DNA from: Zygnema cylindricum
Taxonomy: Eukaryota; Streptophyta; Zygnematophyceae; Zygnematales; Zygnemataceae
Reading direction: 5' to 3'
DNA length: 64,000 bases
Assembly: GCA_037447655.1 (NCBI GenBank)
Contig: JBBHKE010000131.1
Coordinates: 121,892 to 185,891, forward strand
In this document: positions 46,883 to 58,225 of the stretch, one piece after another
Numbering within the stretch: position 1 is the stretch's first letter
Layout: every line of letters starts with the position of its first letter
The notes under the pieces: generated by a model
The model's input: only the letters and a program-made list of their open reading frames with translations
What the model was told of the DNA's origin: nothing
Database searches by the model: none
Position numbers and translations under genes: made by a program

Positions 46883-47569
46883 TATTGAAAAGTAAGCCTT
46901 AGTAAGTCTTAGAAATTTGAGTCTACGAGTTAAAAAAAAATTGAAATACCAACTATTCAATATTGACCAAATTTAGTGTGAATTTTTCGTAGTATCTACA
47001 CAAATAGTTATCTCTAAGTATTTTAATGTGTAGGGCGGCTAATGAATGTACACGTGATAACAATCCCACGGATTTTTAGGGTAAAGATATTGTTAGTGGA
47101 CAATTCTGGTCCAAACACTTAGATTTTTGTCAGTCAACTGTCTTGTGAACCTTATACATACGTTTTAGATATTTTGGAGATCGTTATAGTACTTAATTCA
47201 ATTAGGAATGATCAGTTTGATACAGAATGTACATTCTACACAAGAGTTAAGGAAATGAGAGCACTTACCGTAGTTTAAGGTGTTTTGCGCTCTATTGTCT
47301 TTGATTTGCTTGTAGTACATGTTGTGTGGTTCAAAGACCTCTTTCATTTGCAGTTACATGTCTTACACAATAGATCTAGTCTATTAGGGATTCCTCTTTT
47401 GGTTTGTTTTCGCTACCATGTATGTTAATGGCTCAACTCCCGTTGCAAGTGCTTCTATTAGCCGTAATGCTCTACCTGCTCCTCCAGGGACGAATATCCC
47501 AACAGGTGCAAGTGTGACTCCTAGTGGGAGTGGATCACAACCGACTTTAAATGCCCATGACCTTTAACA
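46883..47569 (+). repeat. Family I LTR shared by two tandem elements
   Basis: 687 bp. On its left is the RNase H end and polypurine tract of the 42812 copy (AGCTTAAGGGTAG). On its right is a primer-binding site, GGTTATGGGCACAC, and a second Gag. It has one TTTTCTAGATC-type repeat unit and the CCAGGGACGAATATCCC leader insertion, so it is a different LTR subtype from 42101. The leader is closed by TAA just before the end. Confidence 0.92.
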
Positions 47570-48653
47570 GGTTATGGGCACACTGCCCAAATTGCCTATT
47601 TTGACGAAAATGACTACTTATTCTAGGAAGTTATGTTGAGCTCATATTTCGTGGAGAGGGACTTGTCACCTATCGTGGAAGGAACAACGGATGTGACCGC
47701 GCCAGATTGGAGAAAGAAGAATGTCCACTACCTCAATGTCTTGAAGCATTCTATGACCAAAGACTTGGTAATGTCGTATCTTAAGATGAAGAAAGCATCT
47801 GAAGTTTGGTTTAGGGTACGTGCTATGTATGTTCAGCTAGATGTTATTGTCCAAACTAACATAGCCACTCAGATTTTTGAATTTAAGTATTCTGGAGGTA
47901 GTATGTTAGATCATTGCCATGCTATAAAAAGGTTTTTCGTTCAGAGTACTAGTACGATGGGGACTTTTCACCACCTCAGCAGGCTATGTTCTTGATGAGA
48001 ACTTTGCCTGATGAATATAAGGGAGCCATGGATAGGCTGAGGGCTATTCCACAGTGTCAATGGAACATAGCATTAGCAATTCAACTTATTTTGAGTGAAG
48101 AAGCTTACCAAATTTCACAAAGAGGTTGTAGTAAGTTTGTTCAGGCACATGCTAACCAGTTTTCGGATTCTAAGATTGGCTGTGGCAATGGCAAAGATAG
48201 TGGTCCTAGAAGGTTACCTTTGACATGATATTACGATGATGAAAAAGGGCATGTGTTCAGAATGTGTAATGCATACAAGAGAGCGAAAGCCAAAGGAAAT
48301 TTTTCACTCTGGTTTGGACGAAAGCCGGGTTTCTTCTCAATCAAAGGACGACGAACTAACGAGGTGGATGTGAGTAGCTTTCCCGACAACGATGAAAAGA
48401 AATACTTTGCGATGACACAAGCTACAGAAGGCGTGGAGGAAGACGAATAGATAATGGACTCCGGCGCATCTGCCCACATGTGCCGCAATCGCCATCTATT
48501 TGAGAGTATTGAATAAATTTCACCCATCAATATTTATTTTAGTGATGATACCTTTGTTGAGTCAAAAGCAAAAGGGAGGGTGTCCCTTATATTGAATGTA
48601 GAGGGAAAACCTATGAAAAGGGTTTTGGAAGATGTGTTGCATGTCCTAGCTTT
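47570..48653 (+). pseudogene. Family I Gag and protease start, second tandem copy
   Basis: Gag pieces at 47633-47995 and 47986-48228 (MLSSYFVERDLSPIVEG, LMRTLPDEYKGAMDRLRAIP). The zinc knuckle has decayed: a stop falls at its first Cys, and later only GHVFRMC remains. The protease has MDSGASAHMCRNRH, but a TAG stands just before it. The copy is interrupted at 48653 by a family III solo LTR and resumes at 49451. Confidence 0.9.
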
Positions 48654-49450
48654 TGTTGTTCTACAACCACCGGTGCAGGTGGAGGAGCAGCAGTAGTAGT
48701 AGAAGAAGACATGATACATTCTCAGAGCTATTAAGAATCCTACCAAACAGCTGTTCTTAAGTGCTCACCAATTCTTATACAAGAATCCAAACCTCACAAA
48801 ACTCTATCAGAATATAGAGTAGCATAAACACTCATATCTCCCAAAGTTATAGCACAATTGACCCGACAATACTCAAGATATAATACTCAGAAGTTTCCCA
48901 AAAAATGTCAGCGGTTTTACTACTTGGAAGTCTCGATACATAATATGTTATGTGTCCTAAATCTTATACTTGTGTTGAACTGGCAACACCACTGTACTTG
49001 AGAGGTACATCAAACCACCAAACTACCACTAATCTGTCAAGCTACCATTGAGCTATCACAAAGCTACCACTGAGCTATCACTAAGCTAACTAGAATCGTA
49101 TCTATCACAATTGCTCTATCCTGTACAAAATCACATTAAGAATATCAGAAGTTGCGTTGTCCTGTCTGTGTTGCATCTTCGCTGCTGCGCTGCTCTGCTA
49201 CTGCGTTGCTATGCTGCTGCGCTGCTCTGGTGTATAGCAGCAGCTCTGCTGTATAGCAGCTGCTCTGCAGTATAGCAGCTGTTCTGCTGTATAGCAGCTG
49301 CTCTGCTGTATAGCAGCTGCGCTGCTGTATAGCAGCTGAGCTGCTCTGTTGTATAGCAGCTGCGCTGCTCTGTCTGTATAGCAGCTGCGCTGCTTTGTCT
49401 GTAAAGCAGCTGCGCTCCTCTGAGACTGAAAGCTTTCCAAAAAGACAATA
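48654..49450 (-). mobile_element. Solo LTR, family III, inserted in family I protease
   Basis: 797 bp flanked by TSD GCTTT at 48649-48653 and 49451-49455. Family I protease sequence continues on both sides. The plus strand starts TGTTGTTCTAC and ends GACAATA, so the element strand begins TATTG rather than TGTTG. The element strand contains an open leader starting MSSSTTTAAPPPAPVVV and ending EQQ at the LTR end, in the phase expected for Gag. Confidence 0.92.
49165..49425 (-). repeat. Minisatellite inside the family III solo LTR
   Basis: About ten tandem units of 19-25 bp, with core TATAGCAGCTGCTCTGCTG, rich in CAGCTG palindromes. The two complete-element LTRs of the family carry only one to a few related units. 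Three overlapping open frames here (Gln/Ser/Tyr-rich) come from the repeat and are not genes. Confidence 0.88.
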
Positions 49451-49455
49451 GCTTT

Positions 49456-52124
49456 TCAAAGAATTATTTTCTCTACGTCACTGGTAGAAAAGAAAGGTTT
49501 TAAAAGTATATCTGAAAATGGAAAAAAAAAGTGAGTAAGAATGGGAAAATAGCTGCAGAGGGTGTTGCTAAAGGAAACACTTTGTATCGGTTGAGTCTTG
49601 CAAATGATAATGACAATGATGTTATGTACTCAAGTATAATTAGTGATTGTGATTTATGGCATAAATGTTTAGTACATGTGAATTATGATAGATTAGAAAA
49701 GATGGTAAATCAAAAAATGGTGGAAGGTGAAAAAATTAGTCAAAACCAGCATCAAATGTATGTGATGGTTGTGCCATGGGAAAAAATCATACGTTGCCTT
49801 TCCCTTCACAAACTGATCATAGAAGTAGCAGGGTGCTAGAAATAATTTATTCAGATGTATAGGGGCCATCTAGGTATCCATCTGTGGAAGGTGCTTAGTT
49901 TATGCTTACCTTTACTGATGACTATAGTAGATTTACTATAGTTTATATTTTGAAAATAAGGATGAAGTTTTTTCAAAATTTAAAGAGTATAAGGCTTTGG
50001 TTGAAAATGTGCATGAGAAAAAGATAGCAAGATTTTAGATTTGATTATCCAGGGGAGTACATTTCTAATGAGTTTGGAGAATTCGTGGAATTGCATGGTA
50101 TCTCACGTTAGCCAACTGTTCCTTATTCTCTATAACAAATCGGTGTTTCAGAGAGGATGAATAGGACCATATCATAGAGTGCAAGGACAATGATGGGGGA
50201 TATGGACATAGATTTCAAATTTTGGGTAGAGGCTATGAATTGTGCAGCTTATGTTAGAAATAGGCTAGAAACAAGGGCTTAGTAAAGGATTAAAACACCT
50301 TACAAAATTTGGAAAGGACAAAAACCAGATGTAAGTCACTTCAATGTTTTTGGAAGTAAGATATTTTTGCAAGAAAATGATCCACAAAAATGGAAATTAG
50401 AGCCAAAAGGCATACCAAGCATATTTTTAGGGTATGATCATCATGCCAAGGGTTATAAAGTATATGACATTGAGAGAAATAGAGTTGTGGTAGCCAGAAA
50501 CATCATAGTGAAAGATGAGGGTAAAGGAACAGATGTATTTAGTCAGCGCACAGATGAAAAGAAAGATCGAAGTGTTGATTATATCTTTTTAGAAGAAAAT
50601 CCCATGTTTTTCAAAATATATATAGAAAATGCATCTGCATTAGCTCAAAGTAGCTTGCAATCATCTTCTCCACCAGAAAGAGGAAGTGTTATGCCCGAAA
50701 GAGTTGGAGACTCTCCTCTACCTCAAGCTGAAACTGAATCACAAGGAGAATCACATGTATTGAGGAGGACCACCAAACCATCTATACCAGCATCAAAATT
50801 TCCAGGTGGAGTTAGGCGAAGTGCACGAATCAGGGAATAAAATGCAGCCTTTGCTCATTCAGCACACATATAAGAGCTGCTAACATTGAAAGTTGTTTTT
50901 TCGAGTAATGAAAGGGAACATTGGGTGGAAGCTTTCAACGAGGAAATGAAATTGATTATTAAGGACCACATATAGAATCTGGTGGAACTTCTTCCAAGAA
51001 GAAAGGCTATTGGAAGTAAATGGGTGTTTGAATTAAAATTGACCCGGATAATAACATAGACAAGTATAAGTCTCGCTTGGTTGCTAAGGGATATAATCAA
51101 AAGGAGGGGATAGATTATGAAGAAACTTTTTGACCGGGTTGTGAGGTTTCCATCTGTTCGCATCTTATTTACATTAGCTCCCATAGAGGAAATTGACATC
51201 CACCAAATGGATTTAAAAACTGCCTTTTTGCATGGTGATTTAGATGAGGTCATTTATATGAAGCAGCCTGAGGGGTTATTAAGAATCAAGAAAATCAAAT
51301 CTTGTGTGGAGACTTTAGAATCTTTGTAAGACCTAAAACAAGCAACTAGGCAATTGACCAAAAGTTAGATAAGTTCTTGACAAGATTAAGATTTACTTGA
51401 ATTAGCTCAGATCATTCAATATATGTGATGTATCGTGATAATCCTGATGAGGTGATATTTATTGTTGTGTATGTTGATGATTTGCTGCTAATTAGTAAGA
51501 ACAAAGAAGGAATTGCTAGGGTAAAACATGCTCTTAATTCACAATTTGAAATGAAAGATTTTGTTGAGGCAAAATATATTGTTGGCATATAAGCTGAAAG
51601 GGATAGAGAAAAGAAAATCATTAGGCTAACTCAAAAAGAAGCGATAGGAAACATGTTGGAAAAATTTGGCTTTGCTAATGCCAAACGGTGTGCAACTCCC
51701 TATGGAGTATAAGCAAAAACTTGAAGAAATGGAGCATGACTTTGGAGTCATAATAGATGAGGAACTCAATGCAGAAGAGCAAAAAATTATGTCCCATGTA
51801 CCCTATAGGCAAGTAGTAGGAAGTTTGATTTACTTCATGAATTGCACTAGGCCCGATATAGCTGCAGCTGTTGGTGTGTTGAGTAGAAGTCTACAAATTC
51901 CACGAAAGAGAGATTGGGAGGCTGCAAAAAGGGTCTTGAGATATCTTGTTGGGACCAAAAATCTTTGGCTTACTTTGGGAAGGGACAAGGTAATCATTAA
52001 TACTTGGAGTGATGCTAGCTATGGTGATGTGCCTACGAGGAAGTTTACAATTGGGGTATGTCATTCAGATTGGAAGTGATACTTGTTGTTGGAATAGAAA
52101 ACTTCAAAAGGTCACGGCTAAAGC
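49456..52124 (+). pseudogene. Family I protease end, integrase, RT, part of RNase H (second tandem copy)
   Basis: Continues the interrupted copy. Protease end and integrase zinc region at 49531-49839 (WHKCLVHVNYDRL, with Gly-His context altered). Mutated integrase core. Integrase C-terminus and linker at 50367-50840 (PKGIPSIFLGYDHHAKGYKV). RT at 51117-51329 with [13 protein letters not shown], and an intact YVDDLLLISKN near 51470-51500. VPYRQVVGSLIYFMNCTRPDIA at 51666-52079. It stops at GGTCACGGCT, where family II sequence is inserted, and resumes at 59287. Many frame breaks. Confidence 0.9.
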
Positions 52125-53039
52125 TAACTCTGAGACCTCCATAAGTCCTGAGACCGGACAGCTTCCAAGCAGCCTCTAGGATAACCCTGACCTGTTTGTG
52201 TTTCAGCAAAAACAACTGCCACCTTGGCAGACAATAACTTTGACCACCTTCACCCTTGTAAGGGTAAGACTCCCCGTAGTTGATAGGAAAAAGAAACTCT
52301 GAAATTTGCTCCCCTAAGCAGTAAGTTATGGAGGGTCAAAGTTGACCTTTTGTTTAGAAGCTCTCTTGGAGAGAGGGTCATATCTTCTAATTTTTCCTAA
52401 GTAATATCTCTCTCACAGACTCTATTTATTGATGAACGGAGCCAATCAGATTATAGTTCCGTACACAAAAGTACAGCTGCCGGTGTACTTTTCTGTACGG
52501 ACACTGTACAACATGGCCCTAAATGTCGACATGTGGTATGTCCTGATTCGCTACCTTAATCCTCGGAGATGCCACGATCCAATGTCATTCCGCCACGTGT
52601 CATCCGATGTGGGCAATGACCAAAACCGTCAAAATCCTCTTCCGCGATCTCGGCGTTAATTTTGGCCGTCCATTAAATTCACATTTAATCGTAACCGTAA
52701 TAAATACATGTCCGGTATTCGTTTCACTAAATAAATTATTACGCGGTATTGGTTTCTTATCCGTACTGTAATCCGTACTTTTACATTACTGGATATATTT
52801 CTCTGGTAAACAGTTTCGGTTAAATGAACTATCCTATGTATAAATGTTTAGTTAAATATCTGACCGTATACTAGGTAACACTAGTTGAAGACTTAAAGGC
52901 TAAGGCTAACGGCTGCCTGCCGTCCAGTAGAGACCAGGATCAAATCATGTAACCGGCAACATACCTTTAAGTAAATAAACCCCTTACTAATAAACATTTC
53001 CCGTAAACCTCTGGATAGCCTAGGTAGCCATGGCTCTAG
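52125..53039 (-). repeat. Truncated family II LTR (first of three)
   Basis: About 915 bp, similar to the two LTRs to its right, from AACTCTGAGACCTCC to CCATGGCTCTAG. There it stops and a complete LTR begins, so its element-strand 5' end is missing. It lies at the point where family I RNase H is interrupted. Confidence 0.88.
52458..52501 (-). promoter_or_regulatory. 18-bp-arm GTAC hairpin in family II LTR
   Basis: Arms 52458-52475 and 52484-52501 are complementary except for one pair, with loop GCTGCCGG. They contain CCGTAC and AAAAGTACA repeats. The surrounding 52433-52512 holds several GTAC words and a CCAAT word just upstream. It is conserved in position among family II LTRs. It could be an enhancer or binding site, or an RNA hairpin. 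Which is not known. Confidence 0.6.
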
Positions 53040-54100
53040 TGAAACTCTGAGACCTCCATAAGTCCTCAAAGTGGACAGCTTCCAAGAAGCCTCTAGGATA
53101 ATCTTGACCCCTTTGTGTGTTTAGCAAAAACAACTACCACCCTGGCAGACAAAAACTCTGACCACCTACACCCTTGTGAAGGCAAGACTCCTTGAGTCGA
53201 TAGCAAAAAGACTCTCAGAATATGCTCCCCTGAGCACTAAGTTATGGAGGGTCAAAGTTGACCTTTTGTACAGAAGCTCTCTCGGAGAGAGGGTCCTATC
53301 TTCTAATTTTTCTAAGTCCTATCTCTCTCACAGACTCTATCTACTGATGTACGGAACCAATCAGATTACTGCTCCGTACGCAAAAGTACAGTTGTCGATG
53401 TACTTTATGTACGGACACTGTACGACATGGCCTAAATGTCCACACGTGGTTATGTCCTGATTCGCTCCTTTAACACTCGGAGATGCCGCGCTCCAATAAA
53501 ATATTGTTACGTGTCATCCGATGTGGCTGATGCCCACGAACCGCCGAATTCTTCTTCCCCCGATCTCGGCGCTAATTCTGGCCGTCCGATTAAATTCGCA
53601 TTTGATCGTAGCCGTAATAAATACATGCGCAGTATTTGTTTCGTTTACGAATCAATGCGCGGGTATTGATTTCTTAACCGTACTCTAATTCGTACTTTTA
53701 CACTAACGGTTCCATGTATCCCGTAAACAATTATAGTTTAAAGATTTATCCTACGTTTCAATGTTTAATTAATTGTCAAACCATATAGTACGTAACACTA
53801 CATCTAGACTTAACGGCTAAGGTTACCGGCTATCTGCTGTCTGCCGGCCGGGTAGGTACTTGGATCAAATCCTGTTGCCGGGCACATACCTTTTAGAAAA
53901 TAAATACCTAACTAATATATATTTTCCCGTAAACCTCTGGATAGCCTAGGTAGCCATGGCTCTAGCTCCTTCTCCAATTTCTCAGTGACTGCGACAAGTT
54001 TGAGAGTTGGAGAGAGAAGTTAGAGGTAGACTACCTCGGCTTCTTTCTATATTTCTATTTAGGCCTAGAAAATACTTAAAATGAACCATTAATTTCTACA
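53040..54100 (-). repeat. Family II LTR, complete (3' LTR of the block)
   Basis: 1061 bp, TGAAACTCTGAG to TTTCTACA on the plus strand, the same length as the 58226 copy. It is followed by CTCCCCTTATTTTCTAG, which on the minus strand is the polypurine tract. Confidence 0.92.
53373..53415 (-). promoter_or_regulatory. GTAC hairpin in family II LTR
   Basis: Arms 53373-53390 and 53399-53415 around loop GTTGTCGA, with a one-base length difference. Counterpart of 52458-52501. Seven GTAC words lie within about 85 bp. Confidence 0.58.
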
Positions 54101-57100
54101 CTCCCCTTATTTTCTAGTCAATCGTTAATTTCAGACCACACTTTTCCCTGCAGAATATTAGCTTAGGGGAAGGGCACAAGTTTGGTCATCATATCTGCTA
54201 CCATCTCACTATCTGGTCTGTACTCTAAACTGATTATTTTGTTTTTTTATTTCTCTCTAACAAAAACCTAGTGTGATGTCCATGTGTTTGGCTTTAAAAT
54301 GATGTTTAGGTTGGCAGAAATAGCGATTGCTACCTGATTATCACAAAAAAAATTCTGCACACCACTCTTAAGGTGACCAAGCTCACCAAGCAAAGACTTG
54401 ACCCACATCAATTCTTTTACAGCAGAGCAAGAGGCCATATACTTAGCCTCCATGGTGGATTGAGGAATAACTTTTTGTTGTTTGCTACTCCAACAACAAG
54501 CCCCTATCACCCACGTATAATACATATCCAGATGTGCATCTCCTCATCATAGCATCACCATAAATGGCATCACTCCAAGTAGTGATGTCAGTATTTCTCC
54601 CCACCTAAATGCAACCATAGATCCCTAGTTCCTATCAAATATTTAAGGACTCTCTTAGCTGCCTCCCAATCCCTCTTAGTGGGAGCATTTAGACTTCTAC
54701 TCAGCACTCCTACAGCTGCAGCTAAATCCGACAGGGTACATTTCATAAAATAGATTAGACTTCCCACTACTTGCCTGTGGGGAATAGTCTGCATGAACTT
54801 TTGTTCTTCAAGAGATAATTCCTTGTCTAAGACTATGACTCCTTCTTCCTCACTCCCCTCGCTTCCCTTCTTCAACTCCATTGGAGTTGTACAACTATTA
54901 GCTTTATCTATTTGAAATTTTTAAAGCATGTTCCCTATTGCTTCCTTTTGATTCAATCTTATAGTTTTTCTTTTCGGTCTCTCTCTACTTGAATTCCCAA
55001 AATATATTTTGCTTCCCCCATATCCTTCATTTCAAATCTCCCCTTAAGATCGGTTTTCAGTTTATTAATTTTTTCCATTGATTTACTTAAAACAAGCAAA
55101 TCATCAACATAAATTGCAATAAATATAAAACATTCCTCATCTTCGAAAACATAGATTGAGTGATCTGAGCTGATCCGAATATATTTTAGACCGGTAAGAA
55201 ACTCATCAAGCTTCTTATTCCATTATCGAGGCGCCTGTTTCAAACCATAAAAAGATTTAATCAGCCGGCATACCTTACTCTCCTCTCCTTCCTCCACAAA
55301 ACCTTCGGGTTGTTGCATGAAGATCTCCTCTTCCAATTCTCCATGCAAAAAGGCTTTCTTGATGTCCATCTGATGCACTTCCATGTCTTCCGCCGCTGCT
55401 AACTGAGAAGTATGCGGACGGAGGAAATCTGACCACCGGGGCAAAGGTTTCCTCGTAGTCAATTCCCTCCTTTTGTGTAACTCCCTTTGCCACTAGTTTG
55501 GCCTTGTAGCGCTCGATTGTGTTATCTGGGTTCAGTTTTCAATTTGAAAACCCACTTACAACCGATTGGTTTTCGGTTAGGTGGACAATCCACTAGCTCC
55601 CAAGTATCGGCTGCCATAATTGAGGCCATCTCCTCATTGATGGTTGTCTTCCACCAATTTTTTTTCTGGACAAGTCATCGCCTTTCCATTAGTTTGAGGT
55701 TCATCTTGATGAGATAGTTTAGTTACCTTGTTATTTACCTATTTTTCTTGCAGTCTTTTGCTTCTTCTCCTTCCCCCCTCAAAATCCGAGGCAGGAATAG
55801 ATTGTTCTCGTGGATTCTTTCGAACAAACTCGGCTTCTCCCCTACCCCTTGATTCCGAATCAATTTCCACCACGTCTTCTGCTTTGGGGTAGAGCTGTCA
55901 CTGGAGTTTCCACAACCGAGTCCTTTTCGGTCTGATTTGTACCTACAAGAATGTCATCTTCTCTAAAACCTGGATAGTTAGGAAGCTCAAAGTCATCAGA
56001 ATTTTTTGACTCAAATCTGATTTTTACTGACTTCGTATATTTGAAAGGATCCACAGACTTTCCTTCATCCATAACTACTAGATGCTTTACTAAGATTATA
56101 TCTTCCCTTTTTAGATCATAAACTCTATATCCTTTAACATCCTCATCATATCCTAATAAGTATCCCGGTTTTCCTTTAGGATCTAGCTTCCAATTAGACC
56201 GATCTGTATCTAGACTAAATTTTTAACTACCGAAAACCTTTAAGTGAGATATGTCCTGTTTCCGGCCTGTCCATCTCTCATAAGGTGTTTGATCTTTTAT
56301 AGGTGAAGTAAGAACTCTATTTTTGAGGGTAATTAGTACATTTCATTGTTTCTGCCCAAAACCTTTTTCCTATCTTTCTATCTGACAACATACTTCTAGC
56401 ACTATCATTTAGTGTTCAATTTAACCTTTCAGCTACCCCACTCTGTTCCGGATTTATTGGAACTGTCTTTTGGTGTTGGACCCCATCTTCCCCTCGGAAA
56501 ATCCTCACACTGGTTAGAAGTATACTCCCCACCATTGTCACTCCTTACTCTCTTGATTGGAGTTTCATGGCGTTTTTCACTCCATGCTTCATATTGTCTA
56601 AAGCAATCCCGAGCTTTTGACTTATTTTTCAAAAAATACACCCCGGAATAACGAGACCAATCATCAGTGATAGTCATCATAAATCTATTCCCCCCTGGTG
56701 AGGGCATTTTAGCTGGTCCCAATATATCTGTGTGTTTTAGATCTAGAATTTTTTCTCCCTTATAGTTGGTTGTTTTAGGAAAGGGTAATTATTGTGTTTT
56801 ACCTTGAGCACATCCACTACAATCACTTATATTATCACTCTCACTGAACTTAATTCCTTCCACCACTCCCGTCTTTTTTCATCTCTCGTAACTTATCTAG
56901 ATTCACATGCCAAAGCGTATTATGCCACATTATAATATCATGAACACCAGCATAATAAATTTTCTTCATTTCATTACTGAAATTCAACCCTAAATATCCA
57001 ATGGCTACCTCTCTCAGCAATGAAATAGACATCCTCCTCAAAACTATGAGTAAAGACTCCTTCCGTTATGCTAGTAAAAAATCCCTTATCATCTAATACA

Positions 57101-58225
57101 GATGTAGAGATGAGGTTTTTGTTCAGCTCCGGAATAAACAATACATTGGAGAATGTTACTATGGATGGATTTCCTTCTACTAACACTTTCAAATCTACCA
57201 ATCCTATAAGAGTAGTGGTAACTATCCTCCCATCCCCCGTACTCTATCTCTACGGTGGGAATCTTTCTTATCTTAAGTGAACAGGTGCCTATCCTTACAC
57301 ATGTGCATGGAGGCACCTGAATGTATAATCCAGCCTGTTTCACCTTTCAATCCACCGTAAGCACATTTCTGCCTTAGTGGAATTTCGACTTCATTTTTCG
57401 CCGCCAACTCCTCATCTAAAAGGAGCTCAATGTCCTCACCCTCGGAATCCGCCTCCTGTACCTGTGTCACAAGGGTCTTTTTCTTTCCTCTTGGGGTACC
57501 TTTGGTCTGCCCCTCTTTTAACCGACGCTTGGTTTAGTTTAGTGCACTCTGCCATATAAAGCCCACGTTTCTTACAAAAATGACATAAACCTTTGGGAGC
57601 CCTTTGTCCGATCTCGTCGGTATGATTTTTCTACTCCCCTCACCCGATAGTTTCCGACCGGTTTTCGGGAATCCTTGTTCCTCCAATCGGTCGCAGTTTG
57701 CAAGGCCTAGCCATTCTTTCCTCCCTTTCGGATCTTAATCGTATTCTCCCGAACGAGAATCATTCCTACCACTGAGTTCCATATCCACCTTGAGTCCGGC
57801 AAGTCCTACACACGGTTGACTATGTTCTCGAACTCATCGGGTAACTTCATCAGTAAACAGTTAACCTTTTCTTTTTCACTAAAATATTTTCCCGCACTCT
57901 CTAGCTCCATGAAGAGTGTAGCAAGCTCATTGCAAAAATCGAACATCTTTCCCCATTTGTAAACATACTCCTTAACTTTCTGATGAGCCAACTGTTGTTG
58001 TTGAATCGTACCACATTGGTACATCTCTATGAGAACCATCTAAAGATTGGATGCCCTTTTCTACCTGCAAATGAGGACATGCAAGTCCTTGAGTGAAATG
58101 GCGTAGGATGAAGTGCTTTGCCGCCATATTGTTGAAGTCCCAAGTTTCAATATCATCATCATACTTTCTCAGTCTATGAAGCTTATTACATTAAAGATTG
58201 GTACACTAGAGTGTGGGCTCATAAT
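54101..58225 (-). pseudogene. Family II Gag-Pol, heavily decayed
   Basis: Minus strand, from the right: primer-binding site ATTATGAGCCCACAC after the LTR, then Gag MSPHSSVPIFN, Gag at 57806-58039 (KLPDEFENIVNRV), protease near 57273-57470 with the site decayed to IHSGASMHMCKD, further protease at 56974-57201, integrase zinc region (WHNTLWHVNLDKL) and core at 56429-56722 (VRSDNGGEYTSNQC), a linker at 55860-56072, RT at 55223-55493 ([15 protein letters not shown]), VDDLL-coding sequence near 55090-55110, the RT end at 54588-54881, and RNase H at 54268-54525 (MEAKYM, CDNQVA). Many shifts and stops. Only short frames survive. Confidence 0.9.
58211..58225 (-). other. Primer-binding site, family II
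   Basis: On the minus strand ATTATGAGCCCACAC follows the LTR end TTTCA. It resembles the family I site (TTATGGGCCCAC) with one change, again complementary to a GGGCTCATAA-type Met tRNA anticodon arm. The ATG begins the Gag-like frame MSPHSSVPIF. Confidence 0.65.

Noticed and set aside
49145-49459. Three overlapping minus-strand open frames of 79-104 residues
   Set aside because: They are Gln/Ser/Tyr-rich readings of the LTR minisatellite in different phases, with no sign of a gene.
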